The notes under the pieces: model-generated | Database searches by the model: none | Told to the model about the DNA's origin: nothing | What the model saw: only the letters and a program-made list of their open reading frames with translations | In this document: piece after piece, positions 32,261-43,800 of the stretch | Numbering within the stretch: the first letter of the stretch is position 1 | Layout of the letters: the number at the start of each line of letters is the position of its first letter | Translations under genes and position numbers: made by a program | NCBI GenBank assembly: GCA_965198915.1 | Contig: CBDAQC010000001.1 | Coordinates: 372,001-436,000 of the forward strand | Direction of reading: 5' to 3' | From: BOG-908 sp965198915 | GTDB lineage: Bacteria > Pseudomonadota > Alphaproteobacteria > Acetobacterales > Acetobacteraceae | Length of the DNA stretch: 64,000 bases

Positions 32261-33541
32261 ATGAACCACCACAAGCGCACCCTGGCCGGCCAGACCCTGC
32301 ACCCCGAAACCCTGATGATGGGTTTCGGCTACGACCCGGCACTCTCCGAAGGCAGCGTCAAGGTGCCGATCTTCCAGACCAGCACCTTCGTGTTCCGCTC
32401 CGCCCAGCACGGCAAGGAGTTCTTCGAGCTGGTGGCCGGCCTGCGCGAGCTGCGGGAGGGCGAGCAGCCGGGGTTGATCTACTCGCGCTTCAACAACCCG
32501 GACCTGGAGATACTGGAGGACCGGCTGACGGTATGGGACGGCGCCGAAGCCGCTTTGGTGTTCGCCAGCGGCATGGCGGCGATCGCCACCACCCTGCTGA
32601 GCGTGGCGCGGCCGGGCGACGTGATCTTCTACAACGCGCCCATCTATGGCGGCACCGAGACGCTGCTGATGAAAGTGCTGCCGCGCTTCGGCATTCAGGG
32701 CGTGGAGTTCGCGGGCAATCTTGAGCCGGAGCAGGTGGCCGCCCGCCTGGCCGAAGCCCGTGCCGGCCTGGCCCCCGGCGCGCGCATCGCCGCCTTCATG
32801 CTGGAGACGCCGGCCAACCCCACCAACGACCTGATCGACATCGCCCACTGCGCCGAACTGGCCGCCACGCTCGCGGACCAGCCGGGCGGGCGGCCCGCGG
32901 TGATCGTGGACAACACCTTCCTGGGCCCGCTCTGGCAATCCCCGCTCGCCCACGGCGCGGACCTCGTCGTCTATTCGCTGACCAAATACGTGGGCGGCCA
33001 TAGTGACGTGGTGGCCGGCGCCGTGCTGGGCAGCCGCGCCGCCTGCAAGCCGATACGCGCCATGCGCAGCGCGTTCGGCACGATGAGCGACCCGCATACC
33101 GGCTGGCTGCTGATGCGTAGCCTGGAGACGCTGGAGCTGCGCATGACGCGCGCCGGCGAGAATGCCGGCCGGGTCGCCGGCTTCCTGGCCAACCACCCCG
33201 CCATCGAGCGCGTGGGCTTCCTCGGCCACCTGGAACACGGCTCGCGGGCGGCCGATCTGTATGCGCGCCAGTGCAGCGGCCCCGGCTCCACGATCAGCGT
33301 GTACGTGAAGGGCGGCGAGGCGGAGGCGTTCGCCTTCCTGGACCGGCTGACGATCATCAAGCTGGCGGTCAGCCTGGGCGGGACGGAAAGCCTGGCGTCG
33401 CACCCTGCGGCGATGACCCATATCGGCGTGCCGCGGGAGCGCCGGCAGCGCTTCGGGCTGCTGGACAATCTGGTGCGGATTTCCGTGGGCGTAGAGCATC
33501 CGGACGATCTGATCGCGGATTTGCGGCATGCTTTGAGTTGA
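32261..33541 (+). CDS. Cys/Met metabolism PLP-dependent lyase (methionine gamma-lyase or cystathionine gamma-synthase type)
   Basis: 426 aa, ATG 32261. PLP enzyme of the trans-sulfuration family. IYSRFNNPDLEILEDRLTVW is the family's YSR...NPT-like segment; EAALVFASGMAAIATTLL; the PLP-binding Lys lies in YSLTKYVGGHSDVVAGAVLG; substrate-end SLGGTESLASHPAAMTH is diagnostic. Whether it makes methanethiol from methionine, synthesises cystathionine or works on O-acetylhomoserine cannot be decided from these motifs. Confidence 0.85.
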   Translation: MNHHKRTLAGQTLHPETLMMGFGYDPALSEGSVKVPIFQTSTFVFRSAQHGKEFFELVAGLRELREGEQPGLIYSRFNNPDLEILEDRLTVWDGAEAALVFASGMAAIATTLLSVARPGDVIFYNAPIYGGTETLLMKVLPRFGIQGVEFAGNLEPEQVAARLAEARAGLAPGARIAAFMLETPANPTNDLIDIAHCAELAATLADQPGGRPAVIVDNTFLGPLWQSPLAHGADLVVYSLTKYVGGHSDVVAGAVLGSRAACKPIRAMRSAFGTMSDPHTGWLLMRSLETLELRMTRAGENAGRVAGFLANHPAIERVGFLGHLEHGSRAADLYARQCSGPGSTISVYVKGGEAEAFAFLDRLTIIKLAVSLGGTESLASHPAAMTHIGVPRERRQRFGLLDNLVRISVGVEHPDDLIADLRHALS

Positions 33542-33555
33542 GCGGGAGGCAAGGC

Positions 33556-33595
33556 AAGGCCTTCGTTTTCGAGAAAAAGAAGCAAAAAGCTTTTG
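33556..33595 (+). repeat. AT-rich repeat, single forward copy
   Basis: AAGGCCTTCGTTTTCGAG variant then AAAAAGAAGCAAAAAGC and TTTTG, between the PLP lyase and a convergent membrane protein gene. Confidence 0.7.
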
Positions 33596-33644
33596 GTCCG
33601 CTGTCGCGGAAACGCTGGGGCGTGCGCGGGGCCGGGAGACGGGT

Positions 33645-34373
33645 TCAGGGTGCCGCGCCCACGGCAGTCAGCAGGCCAGCAGCGGCGGCGGATGTGGCCA
33701 GCATGTAAACCGCGATTTGCCCGGCTACTATGCAGCCTGAGGCCCAGAGATAGGCCGGGTGCACCCGGCCCCGGGCGATCAGGTCGGCAGCCGGGCCGGC
33801 CAGGGCGATCGTGTCCAGCACGCCGTCTACGGCGAACGGCCATCGGCTGCCGAACAGTTGCAGCGGCATCGCGCGCTCCAGGCCGGGCAGCACCACCACC
33901 AGGCTGGCACACAGCATCAGGCGCTTGTGCCAGCCCGCCCGCCGGCGGCTTGCCGCCCCGCCTGCCACCAGGCCCGCGAACAGCAGCAGCCCGATCGCGC
34001 CGCGCATCAGGAACAGGCCGTGCGGATAGAACGGCGGCACCGCGCCGGCCCGCAACGCGAGCAGCACCGCGGCGGCGCCCAGCCCCACCATGGCGCAGGC
34101 CAGCACCACGCCCGCCCAGCCCAGCCGCCTGTGCAGGCGTCTGGACCCGTGCCGCACCAGCACCGGCTGCGCCACCGACAGGATCAGCCAGGCGCCGAAT
34201 ACTGCCGCATGCAGCCACAACAGCCACGGCAGCCCCGGCGCCCGGAAATCGCCCGGAACCGTGCGCGAAAAACCAGCCACCGCCAGCCCCGCCAGCAGCA
34301 CCGACATCGCCAGGTAGAACACCCCCTCCCGGCGGGCGGGCGTCGCCGCCGCCGCAAACCTCGTGGCGCTCAC
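33645..34373 (-). CDS. Hypothetical multi-spanning membrane protein
   Basis: 242 aa with about seven hydrophobic helices (YLAMSVLLAGLAVAGF, WLLWLHAAVFGAWLILSVA, AGVVLACAMVGLGAAAVLLA, GAIGLLLFAGLVAG, and others). His residues in LWLHAAVFGAW and RRLHRRLGW recur in cytochrome b-like and heme membrane proteins, but I cannot assign a family. No adjacent partner gene. Confidence 0.6.
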   Translation of the reverse strand: MSATRFAAAATPARREGVFYLAMSVLLAGLAVAGFSRTVPGDFRAPGLPWLLWLHAAVFGAWLILSVAQPVLVRHGSRRLHRRLGWAGVVLACAMVGLGAAAVLLALRAGAVPPFYPHGLFLMRGAIGLLLFAGLVAGGAASRRRAGWHKRLMLCASLVVVLPGLERAMPLQLFGSRWPFAVDGVLDTIALAGPAADLIARGRVHPAYLWASGCIVAGQIAVYMLATSAAAAGLLTAVGAAP

Positions 34374-34452
34374 GACCGGCCGCGCCCGCGCACATACGCC
34401 GCAGGCCTGCGCGCGCCGCCCGCACGCGCGCGCTGTGGGTGCGGCACCCGCG

Positions 34453-34683
34453 TCAGGGGCCGCACGGCACCTCGCCCAGTTTCGCGCAAAGCTGGGCCGC
34501 GTCCGGCCGCATCGCCACTGTCGCCGCCGCCAGGGCGATCAGCAGCAGCACGGGCGCGATCACCCGGCCGTGCCTGCCTGCCGCCGGCGCGTCCCGCTTG
34601 CCGTCCGCAAAGCGCGGGAAGATCACGTTCCCGCAGGCCGCACCCGCGTGCGGCCCCGCCGTTTGCCTGTCGGTCTCGAACAT
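34453..34683 (-). CDS. Small single-pass membrane protein
   Basis: 76 aa from ATG 34683 (rev) with AGGAGC upstream. One transmembrane helix (GRVIAPVLLLIALAAATVAM) follows a basic cytoplasmic segment, and a short outer tail ends AAQLCAKLGEVPCGP with two Cys. Divergent from the winged-helix regulator at 34885, sharing a ~200-bp control region. A longer frame upstream is not used. Confidence 0.55.
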   Translation of the reverse strand: MFETDRQTAGPHAGAACGNVIFPRFADGKRDAPAAGRHGRVIAPVLLLIALAAATVAMRPDAAQLCAKLGEVPCGP

Positions 34684-34884
34684 CGCCTGCTCCTGCCTGT
34701 TTGCGGGCAAGGCGTGGCGCGCCGCCGCCGCGGGCGGCAAGTAAATGGATACCAAAAAATGTAAACCGGCCTCAACGCCACGCCCCGAGGGGCCGCCCGC
34801 ACACGCAGTCCGGCGTGGCGGGCCGGCAGCGCGGCATGGTAGCACCGCCCGCCAGGAGCTTCGCCGCAGCGGGAGTGCCTCGTC

Positions 34885-36801
34885 ATGGACGTCTATCCCA
34901 GGGAACAGGGCAGTTTCCGGTGGGGCCGTTTCACCCTCGATCCGCTGCGCCGGTCGCTGTGCCTGGACGGCGAACGGGTGAAGCTGGCCGAACGCCTGTT
35001 CGACGTGCTGCTGTTCCTGGTGGCCAACCACGGCCGCGTCGTGGAACGCGACGAGCTGCTGCGCGCGGTCTGGGCTGGACGCGTGGTCGAGGACAACAAC
35101 GTGGGCCAGGCGATCTTCGAGCTGCGCCGCGTCCTGAAATCAGGCGGCGACGCGCAGCGCAGCATCGTCACGGTGCCCGGCCGGGGGTTCCGCTTCGCCG
35201 AGCCGGTGACCTTCGAAGCCGCCTCGGGCGAAACCTCCGCCGCACCCGGCCCGGCGGCCGATCCCGCACCGGCGCCGCGGCTGGACGTCGCCCGGTGGCG
35301 CGGCCAGGCGCCGCTCGGCGTGGCGCTGCTCTCCCTGGTCATCGCCGTGCTCAGCCTTGCGTTCTGGGCCAGCGAGCGCGCCGCCCTTGTGGGCCACGCC
35401 CCGGCCGAACCGGCCTTTGCCCCGCCCGCCCACTCGGTCGCCGTGCTCGCCTTCGACAACATGAGCGGCGATGCCAGCCAGACCTATTTCTCCGACGGCC
35501 TGTCCGAACAGCTCATCGACTCGCTGACCCGCATCCAGGCGATCGAGGTCGCTGGCCGCACCTCCTCCTTCTCGTTTCGCGGCAGCCGGGCCACCATCGG
35601 CGAGATCGGCCGCAAGCTGAACGTGAGCGCGGTCCTGGGCGGCAGCGTCAGGCGCGCCGGGAGGCGGGTGGTGGTCACAGCGCAGCTGACCAACACGCGT
35701 GACGGCTTCAACATGTGGTCTGCCAGCTTCGACCGCGACCAGGGCGACGTGGTCACGGTGGAGAACGAGATCGCCCAGGCGGTCGTGCAATCGCTGCAGG
35801 GCCGCCTGGCCGGCGGTGACGCCGAACGCCTTACGCTTGGCGGCACCGCAAGCGCCGAAGCCTATGATTTCTACCTGCGCGCCACGCAGCTCGAACACAC
35901 CGCCCGCGGCGAGGCGGACCATCGCGCGGCGCTGGCCGATTTCGACCGGGCGGTGGCGCTGGACCCAGGCTTCGCCCGCGCGCATGGCGGCCGGTCCAAG
36001 GCGCTGGCCAACATCGCCATGCTGGGCGCGGTGGGCAGTTCAGCGGCCCAGCACGCGATGTTCCAGAACTCGCTGGCGGCGGCCGACCGCGCGGTGGCGC
36101 TGGCGCCGGGCTGGGGCCAGTCGCATTCGCTACGCGCCTGGGCCCTGAATTTCGGCCTGCTGGACCATGTGGCCGCCGAGCGCGAGATCGAGCAGGCTTT
36201 GCTGCTGACGCCTGGCAGCGCCGCGATCGAGAGCAACTACGCCAACATAGAGCTGGCGACCGGCCACCTGGACCGCGCCGTATCGGCCGGCCGGCGCGGC
36301 ACCCAGATCGATCCGCTGTCGGTAAACGCGTGGGGCCAGTTCGCCCGCATCCTGTTCATGGCGCGCCGGTATGACGAGGCCGCCGAAGCGCTGCACCACG
36401 CCGCGGTCCTGGGTGACGGCCTGCGCCCGGTCTATGTCGGGCTGCTGGGCGGGGTTGAGCTGATGCGGGGCCACCCGGACGCGGCCGCGAAGCTGTGCGC
36501 GCCGGCGGCCAACCTGGAGGAGAAGGAGGTACTGGCGATCGCCAGCCACCGTCTCGGCCGGCAGGCGGAGGCGGAGGCGAGCCTTGCCAGGCTGCGGGCG
36601 GACCAGGGCGACGCCGGCGCGTTCAGCTACGCCGAGATCTACGCGCAATGGGGCCAGACGGCGGACGCGCTGACCTGGCTGGAGACGGCGGCCCGCCTGC
36701 GCGATCCCGGCCTGGCGGAGGTCGGCATCGACCCGATGCTGGACCCGATACGGGAGGAGGCGCGGTTTCGGGCGGTGCAGGCCGAGCTCGCCGCGCGGTG
36801 A
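34885..36801 (+). CDS. CadC-like winged-helix regulator with TolB-like and TPR domains
   Basis: 638 aa. Residues ~10-105: OmpR/CadC-type winged helix (FTLDPLRRSLCLDGERVKLA, VWAGRVVEDNNVGQAIFELR, GRGFRFAEPV). Residues ~150-172: transmembrane helix (GVALLSLVIAVLSLAFWAS). Residues ~185-310: TolB-like nucleotide-type domain (VAVLAFDNMSGDASQTYFSD, LNVSAVLGGSVRRAGRRVVV). The rest are TPR repeats (LADFDRAVALDPGFARAHGG, AADRAVALAPGWGQSHSLRA). Layout of membrane-bound one-component sensors. Its target is unknown; the small divergent membrane gene is a candidate. Confidence 0.85.
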   Translation: MDVYPREQGSFRWGRFTLDPLRRSLCLDGERVKLAERLFDVLLFLVANHGRVVERDELLRAVWAGRVVEDNNVGQAIFELRRVLKSGGDAQRSIVTVPGRGFRFAEPVTFEAASGETSAAPGPAADPAPAPRLDVARWRGQAPLGVALLSLVIAVLSLAFWASERAALVGHAPAEPAFAPPAHSVAVLAFDNMSGDASQTYFSDGLSEQLIDSLTRIQAIEVAGRTSSFSFRGSRATIGEIGRKLNVSAVLGGSVRRAGRRVVVTAQLTNTRDGFNMWSASFDRDQGDVVTVENEIAQAVVQSLQGRLAGGDAERLTLGGTASAEAYDFYLRATQLEHTARGEADHRAALADFDRAVALDPGFARAHGGRSKALANIAMLGAVGSSAAQHAMFQNSLAAADRAVALAPGWGQSHSLRAWALNFGLLDHVAAEREIEQALLLTPGSAAIESNYANIELATGHLDRAVSAGRRGTQIDPLSVNAWGQFARILFMARRYDEAAEALHHAAVLGDGLRPVYVGLLGGVELMRGHPDAAAKLCAPAANLEEKEVLAIASHRLGRQAEAEASLARLRADQGDAGAFSYAEIYAQWGQTADALTWLETAARLRDPGLAEVGIDPMLDPIREEARFRAVQAELAAR

Positions 36802-36808
36802 GGCAATT

Positions 36809-36941
36809 AAGGCCTTCTTCTATAGAGAAAACTTTTGTCTCCCCGCATCTGCACCAGCCGGCTCCATCCGGACCAGCCGGGGCGCTGCAGCGTCGGAAGG
36901 ACAAAAGCTTTTTGCTTCTTTTTCTCGAAAAAGAAGGCCTT
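36809..36941. repeat. AT-rich repeat doublet 4 (forward arm shortened)
   Basis: Forward arm 36809-36837 has lost its central hairpin (AAGGCCTTCTTC then TATAGAGAAAACTTTTG); the reverse arm 36902-36941 is intact. The spacer shares CTCCCCGCATCTGCA with other doublets. Confidence 0.7.
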
Positions 36942-36955
36942 GCCTATCGCTGAAA

Positions 36956-37540
36956 TCAGTAAGGCGTCCCACTAGCCCGCCGCGCCCGCATGGCTTCCGC
37001 GTACCACGCGAACTCGTCCAGGAACCTGCCCAGGCCGTGGACCTCGCTGCCGTCCGGCGTCCGGCCGTCCGCGTTCAGCGCGTCCTGAATGTGCGGGATT
37101 GCCAGGATGCTTGGCACGCTCGGCATGCCGAGTTCCGCCAGCGTCATGCGCAACTGCATCGCCGCGCGCACGCCGCCGAACTGTCCGGCGGAGTAGCAGA
37201 CGATCCCGGAGGGCCGCCAGAAATACTCCTCCAGGAAATGATCGAGCAGGTTTTTCAGCGCAGGCGGGATGCCGTTATTGTACTCGGCGGACACGATCAT
37301 GAATCCGTCCGCCGTGCCGTAGAGATCGGCCAGATGCGCGAGCGCGGGCGGTGCCTCGCCCTTCGGATATTCCTTGTACATGCGGTCGAGCAACGGAAGC
37401 TGCAGGTCCATCGGATCGACCAGCACCGGCTCAAGCCCGTGCGACGCCAGCGCGCGCATCATCATGCGCGCTGCCCGCGCACCTTGCCTGTCCCGCCTGA
37501 CCGAACCCAGCAGCACCGGCACGATAAGCTTGTCCGACAT
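36956..37540 (-). CDS. NADPH-dependent FMN reductase family protein
   Basis: 194 aa from ATG 37540 (rev). Flavodoxin-like fold with the FMN-binding start VPVLLGSVRRDRQGARAARM, the loop SAEYNNGIPPALKNLLDHFL (conserved SPEYN-like segment) and YSAGQFGGVRAAMQLRMTLA. Reduces FMN, quinones or chromate-like substrates in related enzymes. It is divergent from the polyketide operon with ~360 bases between. Confidence 0.85.
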   Translation of the reverse strand: MSDKLIVPVLLGSVRRDRQGARAARMMMRALASHGLEPVLVDPMDLQLPLLDRMYKEYPKGEAPPALAHLADLYGTADGFMIVSAEYNNGIPPALKNLLDHFLEEYFWRPSGIVCYSAGQFGGVRAAMQLRMTLAELGMPSVPSILAIPHIQDALNADGRTPDGSEVHGLGRFLDEFAWYAEAMRARRASGTPY

Positions 37541-37898
37541 CAAGGTTACTCCCCCGGTGCAGCGTCCGTCTGGTGTCTGTCGGGAACGCGCTCCGGGCTA
37601 ATATCGCCGTCCGATGCCGCCGGTGCGTTCCAAACTGACACCTAGAGCGGAGTCGGGCACCCCGACAATCGGCTATCCGGACGCACGCGGAAATTTATTA
37701 GTATTTTGCATCCGGAACGCAACGTGGCTGCGCAGAGTGCGCGGCAGCGGCGTTGTTTGCCGTTCATCCGCTTCGGGGGCGGCGTCGCTTTCTAAGTGCA
37801 GTATTTCGCGCTAGAAACACATACGCAAGCGGGCATTCAGAGATGGACACGGCGGCACAACCGCTTCAACAGAAGGTTTTTACAGAGATCAAGCGTCC
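37541..37898. promoter_or_regulatory. Divergent intergenic region before the polyketide operon
   Basis: 358 bases without a supported gene. It is more AT-rich around 37691-37712 (AAATTTATTAGTATTTTGCA) where a promoter for the PKS operon could lie, and contains a short hairpin GTCGGG-CAC-CCCGAC (37652-37666). No regulator gene or known operator is recognisable. Confidence 0.4.
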
Positions 37899-40800
37899 AT
37901 GATTCCGGCTACTGGCGACCAGCGGGTCGCGATCGTGGGCGCTGCCTGCCGCCTGCCCGGTGCCGCCGACGAGGGCGCGTTCTGGCGCCTTCTCGAGAAT
38001 GGCGTTTGCGCCGTGGGCGATGTGCCGGACAGCCGCTGGTCGAGCGCGCGCTATCTGCACACGCGCCGGGCCGAGCCGGGGTTCAGCTACAGCTTCCAGG
38101 GCGGCTACATCGCGGACCCGTTCGCCTTCGACCCCGGCGTGTTCGGCATATCGCCGCGCGAGGCGGCCGAGATGGACCCGCAGCAGCGCCTGCTGCTGGA
38201 GGCGGTGTGGAGCGCGCTGGAAGATGCCGCCATCGCGCCAGGCACGCTGGCGGGCGGCAATGTCGGCGTCTATGTCGGCGCGTCCGGGCTTGATTACGGC
38301 GCGCTGCAGGTGGCCGATCTGGGCGGCATAGACAGCCATTTCATGACCGGCAACACGCTATCCGTGCTGGCCAACCGCATCTCCTACATCTTTGACCTGC
38401 GCGGCCCTAGCTTCACCGTGGACACCGCGTGCTCCTCCTCGCTGGTGGCTTTCGCCCAGGCGCAGGCGGCCATCGCGTCCGGGCAGATAGACACCGCCAT
38501 CGTCGCCGGCGTGAACCTGCTGCTCTCGCCGTTCCCCTTCATCGGCTTCGCGCGCGCCGGCATGCTGTCCGCCACCGGGCTGTGCCATTCCTTCGGGGCC
38601 GCGGCGGACGGCTATGTGCGCGGCGAAGGCGTGGTGGCGATGGTCATTACCCGGCTGCGGTCCGCGGTGGCGCGGCGGCAGCGCGTGCGCGCGGTGGCGC
38701 TGGCGTCCGCCACCAACTCGGACGGGCGGACCAACGGCATCGCCCTGCCAGCCATCGAAGGCCAGCGCAGCCTGCTCACGCGCATCTATGGCGAGGCCGG
38801 CATCGATCCGGACAGGCTGGCCTTCATCGAGGCGCACGGCACCGGCACCAGCGTGGGCGACCCGGCAGAGGCCACCGCGATCGGCGAGGCGTTGGGCCAG
38901 CGCCGGGCGGCGCCGCTGCCGATCGGCTCGGTGAAGTCCAATATCGGCCATCTGGAGCCGGCCTCCGGCCTGGCGGGTCTGCTGAAGGCGATACTGGCGC
39001 TGGAGCACCGTCGCCTGCCTGCCTCGCTGCATGCGCACGAGGCCAATCCGGCCATCGACTTCGCGGCGCTCAACCTCAGCCTGGCCACCGCGCCGGTGGC
39101 CCTGCCGGCGGACGGCGTGTGGCTCGCCGGGGTCTCCTCGTTCGGGTTCGGCGGCACCAACGCCCATGTGGTGATACGCCAGCCGGAGGCGGCCGAGCTG
39201 CCCGCCGCCGACGCGTCCGCCCCGAAGGCGTCGCTGCTGGTGCTGTCCGCGCATTCCCGCCAAGCGTTGGCGGAAACCGGCCGGGCCTATGCCGGGCTGA
39301 TCGAGGCCGGCGCCGATCCGGCGCGGCTGGCCGGCGCGGTCGCGTGGCAGCGTGACCTCGCCGGTCACCGGCTGGCCGTTCCGGTGGACGAAGCGGCGGC
39401 GGGGCTGGCGCAGTTCGCCGCGGGCGGCACGCTGTCGCTGGGCGCCGAGGGCAGCGCGCCTTCGCAGCCGCCCAGGATGTGCTTCGTCTATTCCGGCAAC
39501 GGCAGCCAGTGGATCGGCATGGGCCGCGCGGCCTTCGCGGCCGATGCCGCGTTCCGCACCAGGTTTCGCGAAGTGGACGCGAGCTTCCGTCGTTTCGCCA
39601 CCTGGTCGCTGGAGCACGCGCTGCACGATCCGGACCATGCGGGATCACTGCGGCAGGCCGAGCTGATACAGCCGCTGCTGTTCGCCGTGCAGGCGGCGCT
39701 GACCGCGGGCCTCGCGGAATACGGCCTGGTGCCGGACATGGTGCTCGGCCACAGCCTGGGCGAAGTGGCCGCCGCCGAGGCGGCCGGCGCGCTTAGCCTG
39801 GACGATGCGGTGCGGGTGATCTTCCATCGCAGCGCCCAGCAGGAGGCCGCGCACGGCCTGGGCGGCATGGCGGTGGCCAACATCTCGCGTGACGGCGCGC
39901 TGGCCCTGTTCGCGGAGCCCGGCCTGGAGGGGCTGGAGATCGCCGCGGTGAACAGCCCGGGCTCGGTCAGCATCTCCGGCCCCACGGCCTCGATCGAGGC
40001 ATTCGCCAAGTTGGCGCGTCGCCGGCGCGTGGCGGCACGGGTGATGGATCTGGCCTATCCGTTCCACTGCAGCCTGCTGGACCGGCTGCGCGTGCCGGTG
40101 CTGCGCGCCTTCGGCACCATCGCCTCGGCCCCCGGTCAGGTGCCGTTCGTCTCCACCGTCACCGGCGCCGTGGTGGCCGGCGAGGCGCTGGACGCGGAAT
40201 ATTGGTGGCGCAACGTGCGCGCGCCTGTGCTGTTCAGCGACGCGGTGGACCACGCCGCCCGCCTGGGCGCCACGGTGTTCCTGGAAGTGGGCCCGCGGCC
40301 GATCCTGCAGGCCAGCATCACCGACACGCTGCGCCATGCCGGGCTGGACGGCTCCGTGCTGCCGAGCCTGGCCGAGAAGGATGCCGGCGGCAACCCGCTG
40401 CTGATGGTCCTGGCCCGCGCCATCGTGCTCGGCTGCCGGGTGGATCGCACGCGCCTCTTCGGCAAGCGGCCGGCCGGGCGGGCCCCTCTGCCCGCCTATG
40501 CCTGGCAGCGCAAGCCGTTCCGGCAGGCGCAGACCAGCGAGGCGATGGATCTCTGCGGCACCGCCGCCCATTCGCTTCTGGGCACCAGGCTGCGGGCGGG
40601 CACGCCGGAGTGGCGCCGTCTGATCGACGTCACCACCGTCCCATACCTCGCCGACCACAGGATAGATGGCGAGGTGGTGGTCCCCGCATCCGCCTTTGCC
40701 GAAATGGCGCTTGCCGTGGCGCGCGACACCTACCCCGTGGGCCCGATCGGGCTGGAGGATTTCGACCTGCTGGCCTGGCTGACTCTGCCGGCGGACCAGA

Positions 40801-43800
40801 TGCGCGAATTGTCCGTGCGGCTGCACGGCGAGGCGTCCGTGGTGGAGATCTGGAGCCGTCCGCGTTTTTCCACCGGCGAGTGGACGCTGCACGCCACCGG
40901 CCGCATCGTGCGCGTGGCCTCGCCTGTGCCGGCGGCGGCCGCCATGCCCGACTTGCCGAAGACGCTGACCACGGACGAGGTATACCGCTCCGCAGCGGTA
41001 AGCGGGGTCGACTACGGCCCGGCCTTCCGCCTGGTGCGCGGCGGGGCGCGCAGCGCTACCCATATCGATGTCGAACTGGGGCCTGTCGCCGCCGCGGACA
41101 GGGCCGGGGTCGCCCATATCCTGCATCCGATCGCGCTGGACGCCGCCTTCCACGCGATGTTCGACGACATCAAGCGCCGCGCGGACGAGCGCCACGCCTA
41201 CCTGCCCGTACGTTTCGCCGCCCTGCGCGTGCAGGCAGACGACGCAGCGCCGGTGCGCGCCCAAGTGGTGATCAGCCGCGAGACGGACCGCTCGCTGAGC
41301 GTGGACGTGACGCTATTGGGCGCCGATGGCGGCACGGTCGCGGTGCTGACCGGCGGGCTGTTCCGCGCCGTGGTGCTGGAGCGGTTCGGCGAGGATCGCG
41401 TGTTGTTCCGCCGGCAGACGGTGCGCCTGTCCCGCGCCGCCGGGCCGCAGGACGCGCGTGCCTGTGCGATGGCCGCGCTGGACGGGCTGGGACAGCAGGC
41501 CGTGCCGGACTCATGGCTATACCTTGGGGCGTTCGCGCGCGCGCTGGCGTTCGGCAGCCTCCGCCAGGCCTCCGGCGCGCGCGCCATCCTGCCCGCGCCG
41601 GGTGCGGCGCCACTGGCGGCGGCACTGCTTGCCGATCTGGGCCGGGCCGGCCTGGCGACGCAGGATGGCTTTGGCTGGCACCTGGCGGACTCGAGCGGCC
41701 TGCCGGAGCCGGGCGACATACTGCAGACCTTCGCCGCGGAACATCCTGGCGCCGGTGCAGACATATTGCTTGCGGCGCAGGCGCTGGCCGGCCTGCCGGA
41801 CGCCCTGCGCGGTGGCGAGGCGCTGCCTGTCAGCGCCACCCTGGCGGAGCGGTTCGAGAGCGAGACGATCCTGCTGACCCCTGTGCTGGACGCGGCGGCG
41901 GCGATCTGCTCCGCCTTGCAGCAGCGTATCGCGCCCGAGGCGTTGCGCGTGCTGGTCGCAGAGCCGTTCTGCCCCGGCGTGCTGCGCAGCCTCTCGCCGC
42001 TGCTGCGCGACCGGCGCGTGTCGGTCACGGTGATCGGCACGGATGCCAGGCGCCTCGGCCTGGCCCAGGCCCGCCACGGCGGCGGCGAGGTCTCGTTCCT
42101 GCAGGCCGAAGGCGACCCCGTGCCGCCCTTCGACGTCGCGTTCTGCCTGGCGCTGGCGCCGCTCTCCGGCGAGGCGGCGCTGGGCGACGCGATCGCGCAA
42201 GCGCTCGCTCCGGGCGGGCTGCTCTGCGTGTTGCAGCCGCCCGCCAGCCCGGTGTTCGACTGCCTGCTCGGCACCCAGGAGGTCTGGTTCGCCCATGCGC
42301 CGCTGGGCCGGGTTGCCGCCGCGCGCGATGCAAGACAGTGGGCGTTGGCTTGCGGGTTCGCGGATGTGCACGTGCATGCGCTGGGTGAAGGTGTCGGCGG
42401 CCTGATGATCGGCCACTCGCCCGCCAGCCCGGCGGGATACACGCTTGCCCATCCCGGCCGGCAGGCGCCGATGCTTCTGCTGGCGGACTGGCCCGAGCTG
42501 GCCGACGCGCTGGCAGGGCACGGCCAGGCGGTGCAGGCCACCGCCGCGGGGATGCTGGCGCAAGTCTGGGCCGCAGGCTCGCAGGACCCGGCCGGGCTGG
42601 TATATCTGGCGCGGGCGGGCGGGCAGGGCGGGCTGGCGAGCTGCCTGGCCGAGCTTGCCGCCGTCCTGGAGACGGTCCGGGGCACGCAATGCCGCTTGTG
42701 GATCGTGGTTCGCGGGCTTTGCGCGGCGGATTCCGCCGGCATCGATCCGGTCGCGGAAGCAATCTGGAGCTTCGTCCGTGTCGCCATCAACGAATATCCC
42801 GGCGTTGAGCTTCGGCTGGTCGATCTCGCCCTGGCGCTGGACGGCGCGGAAGCGGCACGCCGCCTGGCCGCGCTGATCGCCGGCCTCCTCTGCGGAGCGG
42901 AGACGGAACTGCTGGTCGATGCGTCCGGCGTGTCGGCGATACGCATGCAGGCCGTGCCGCCGCCCACCGCCCAGGTTGCGGCGGTGCGCCTGCAGGCCGG
43001 CGGGCAAGGCGCGCTGGCCGGGTTCGACTGGGTGGAGACGGCGCCGCGCGCGCCCAAGGCGGGCGAGATCGAGATACGTATCGCCGCCGCCGGGCTGAAT
43101 TTCCGTGACGTGATGCTGGCCAGCGGCCTGCTGGACGATGACGTGCTGGATGACGGCCTGGCCGGCGCGGTGCTGGGTTTCGAATGTGCCGGCCACGTGC
43201 TGCGCGTGGGCGCGGGCGTCAGCCATCTGCAACCCGGCGACACGGTGATGGGCTTCGGCCGCGAAAGCTTCGCCAGCCATGCCACCGCCGATGCCCGCGT
43301 GTTCGTCCGCGTGCCGGACGGCATTGGCGTGGAAGCGGCCGCCACCATACCGGTGGCCTTCCTGACCGCCTGGTACGCGCTGGTGCACATGGCGCAGATA
43401 CAGCCGGGCGAGTGGGTGCTGATACATGGCGCGGCAGGCGGCGTGGGCCTGGCCGCCCTGCAGGTGGCACGCCTGCGCGGTGCCAGGGTGGCGGCCACCG
43501 TGGGCTCGCCGGAGAAGCGCGCGCTGGTGGCGGCGTTCGGCGCGGAACGCATCTACAACTCGCGCAGCACCGCGTTCGCCGACGAGATACGCGCCGACAT
43601 AGGCGGTGTGGACGTGGTGCTGAACTCGCTGGCGGGCGAGGCGATGCTGGCCGGGCTGCGCTGCCTCAAGCCGTTCGGCCGCTTCGTCGAACTCGGCAAG
43701 CGCGACTACGTGGGCAATACGGCGATGGGCCTGCGCCCGTTCCGCCGCAACCTCAGCTATTTCGGCGTCGACCTGGACCAACTCCTGGCCGCCAATCTGG

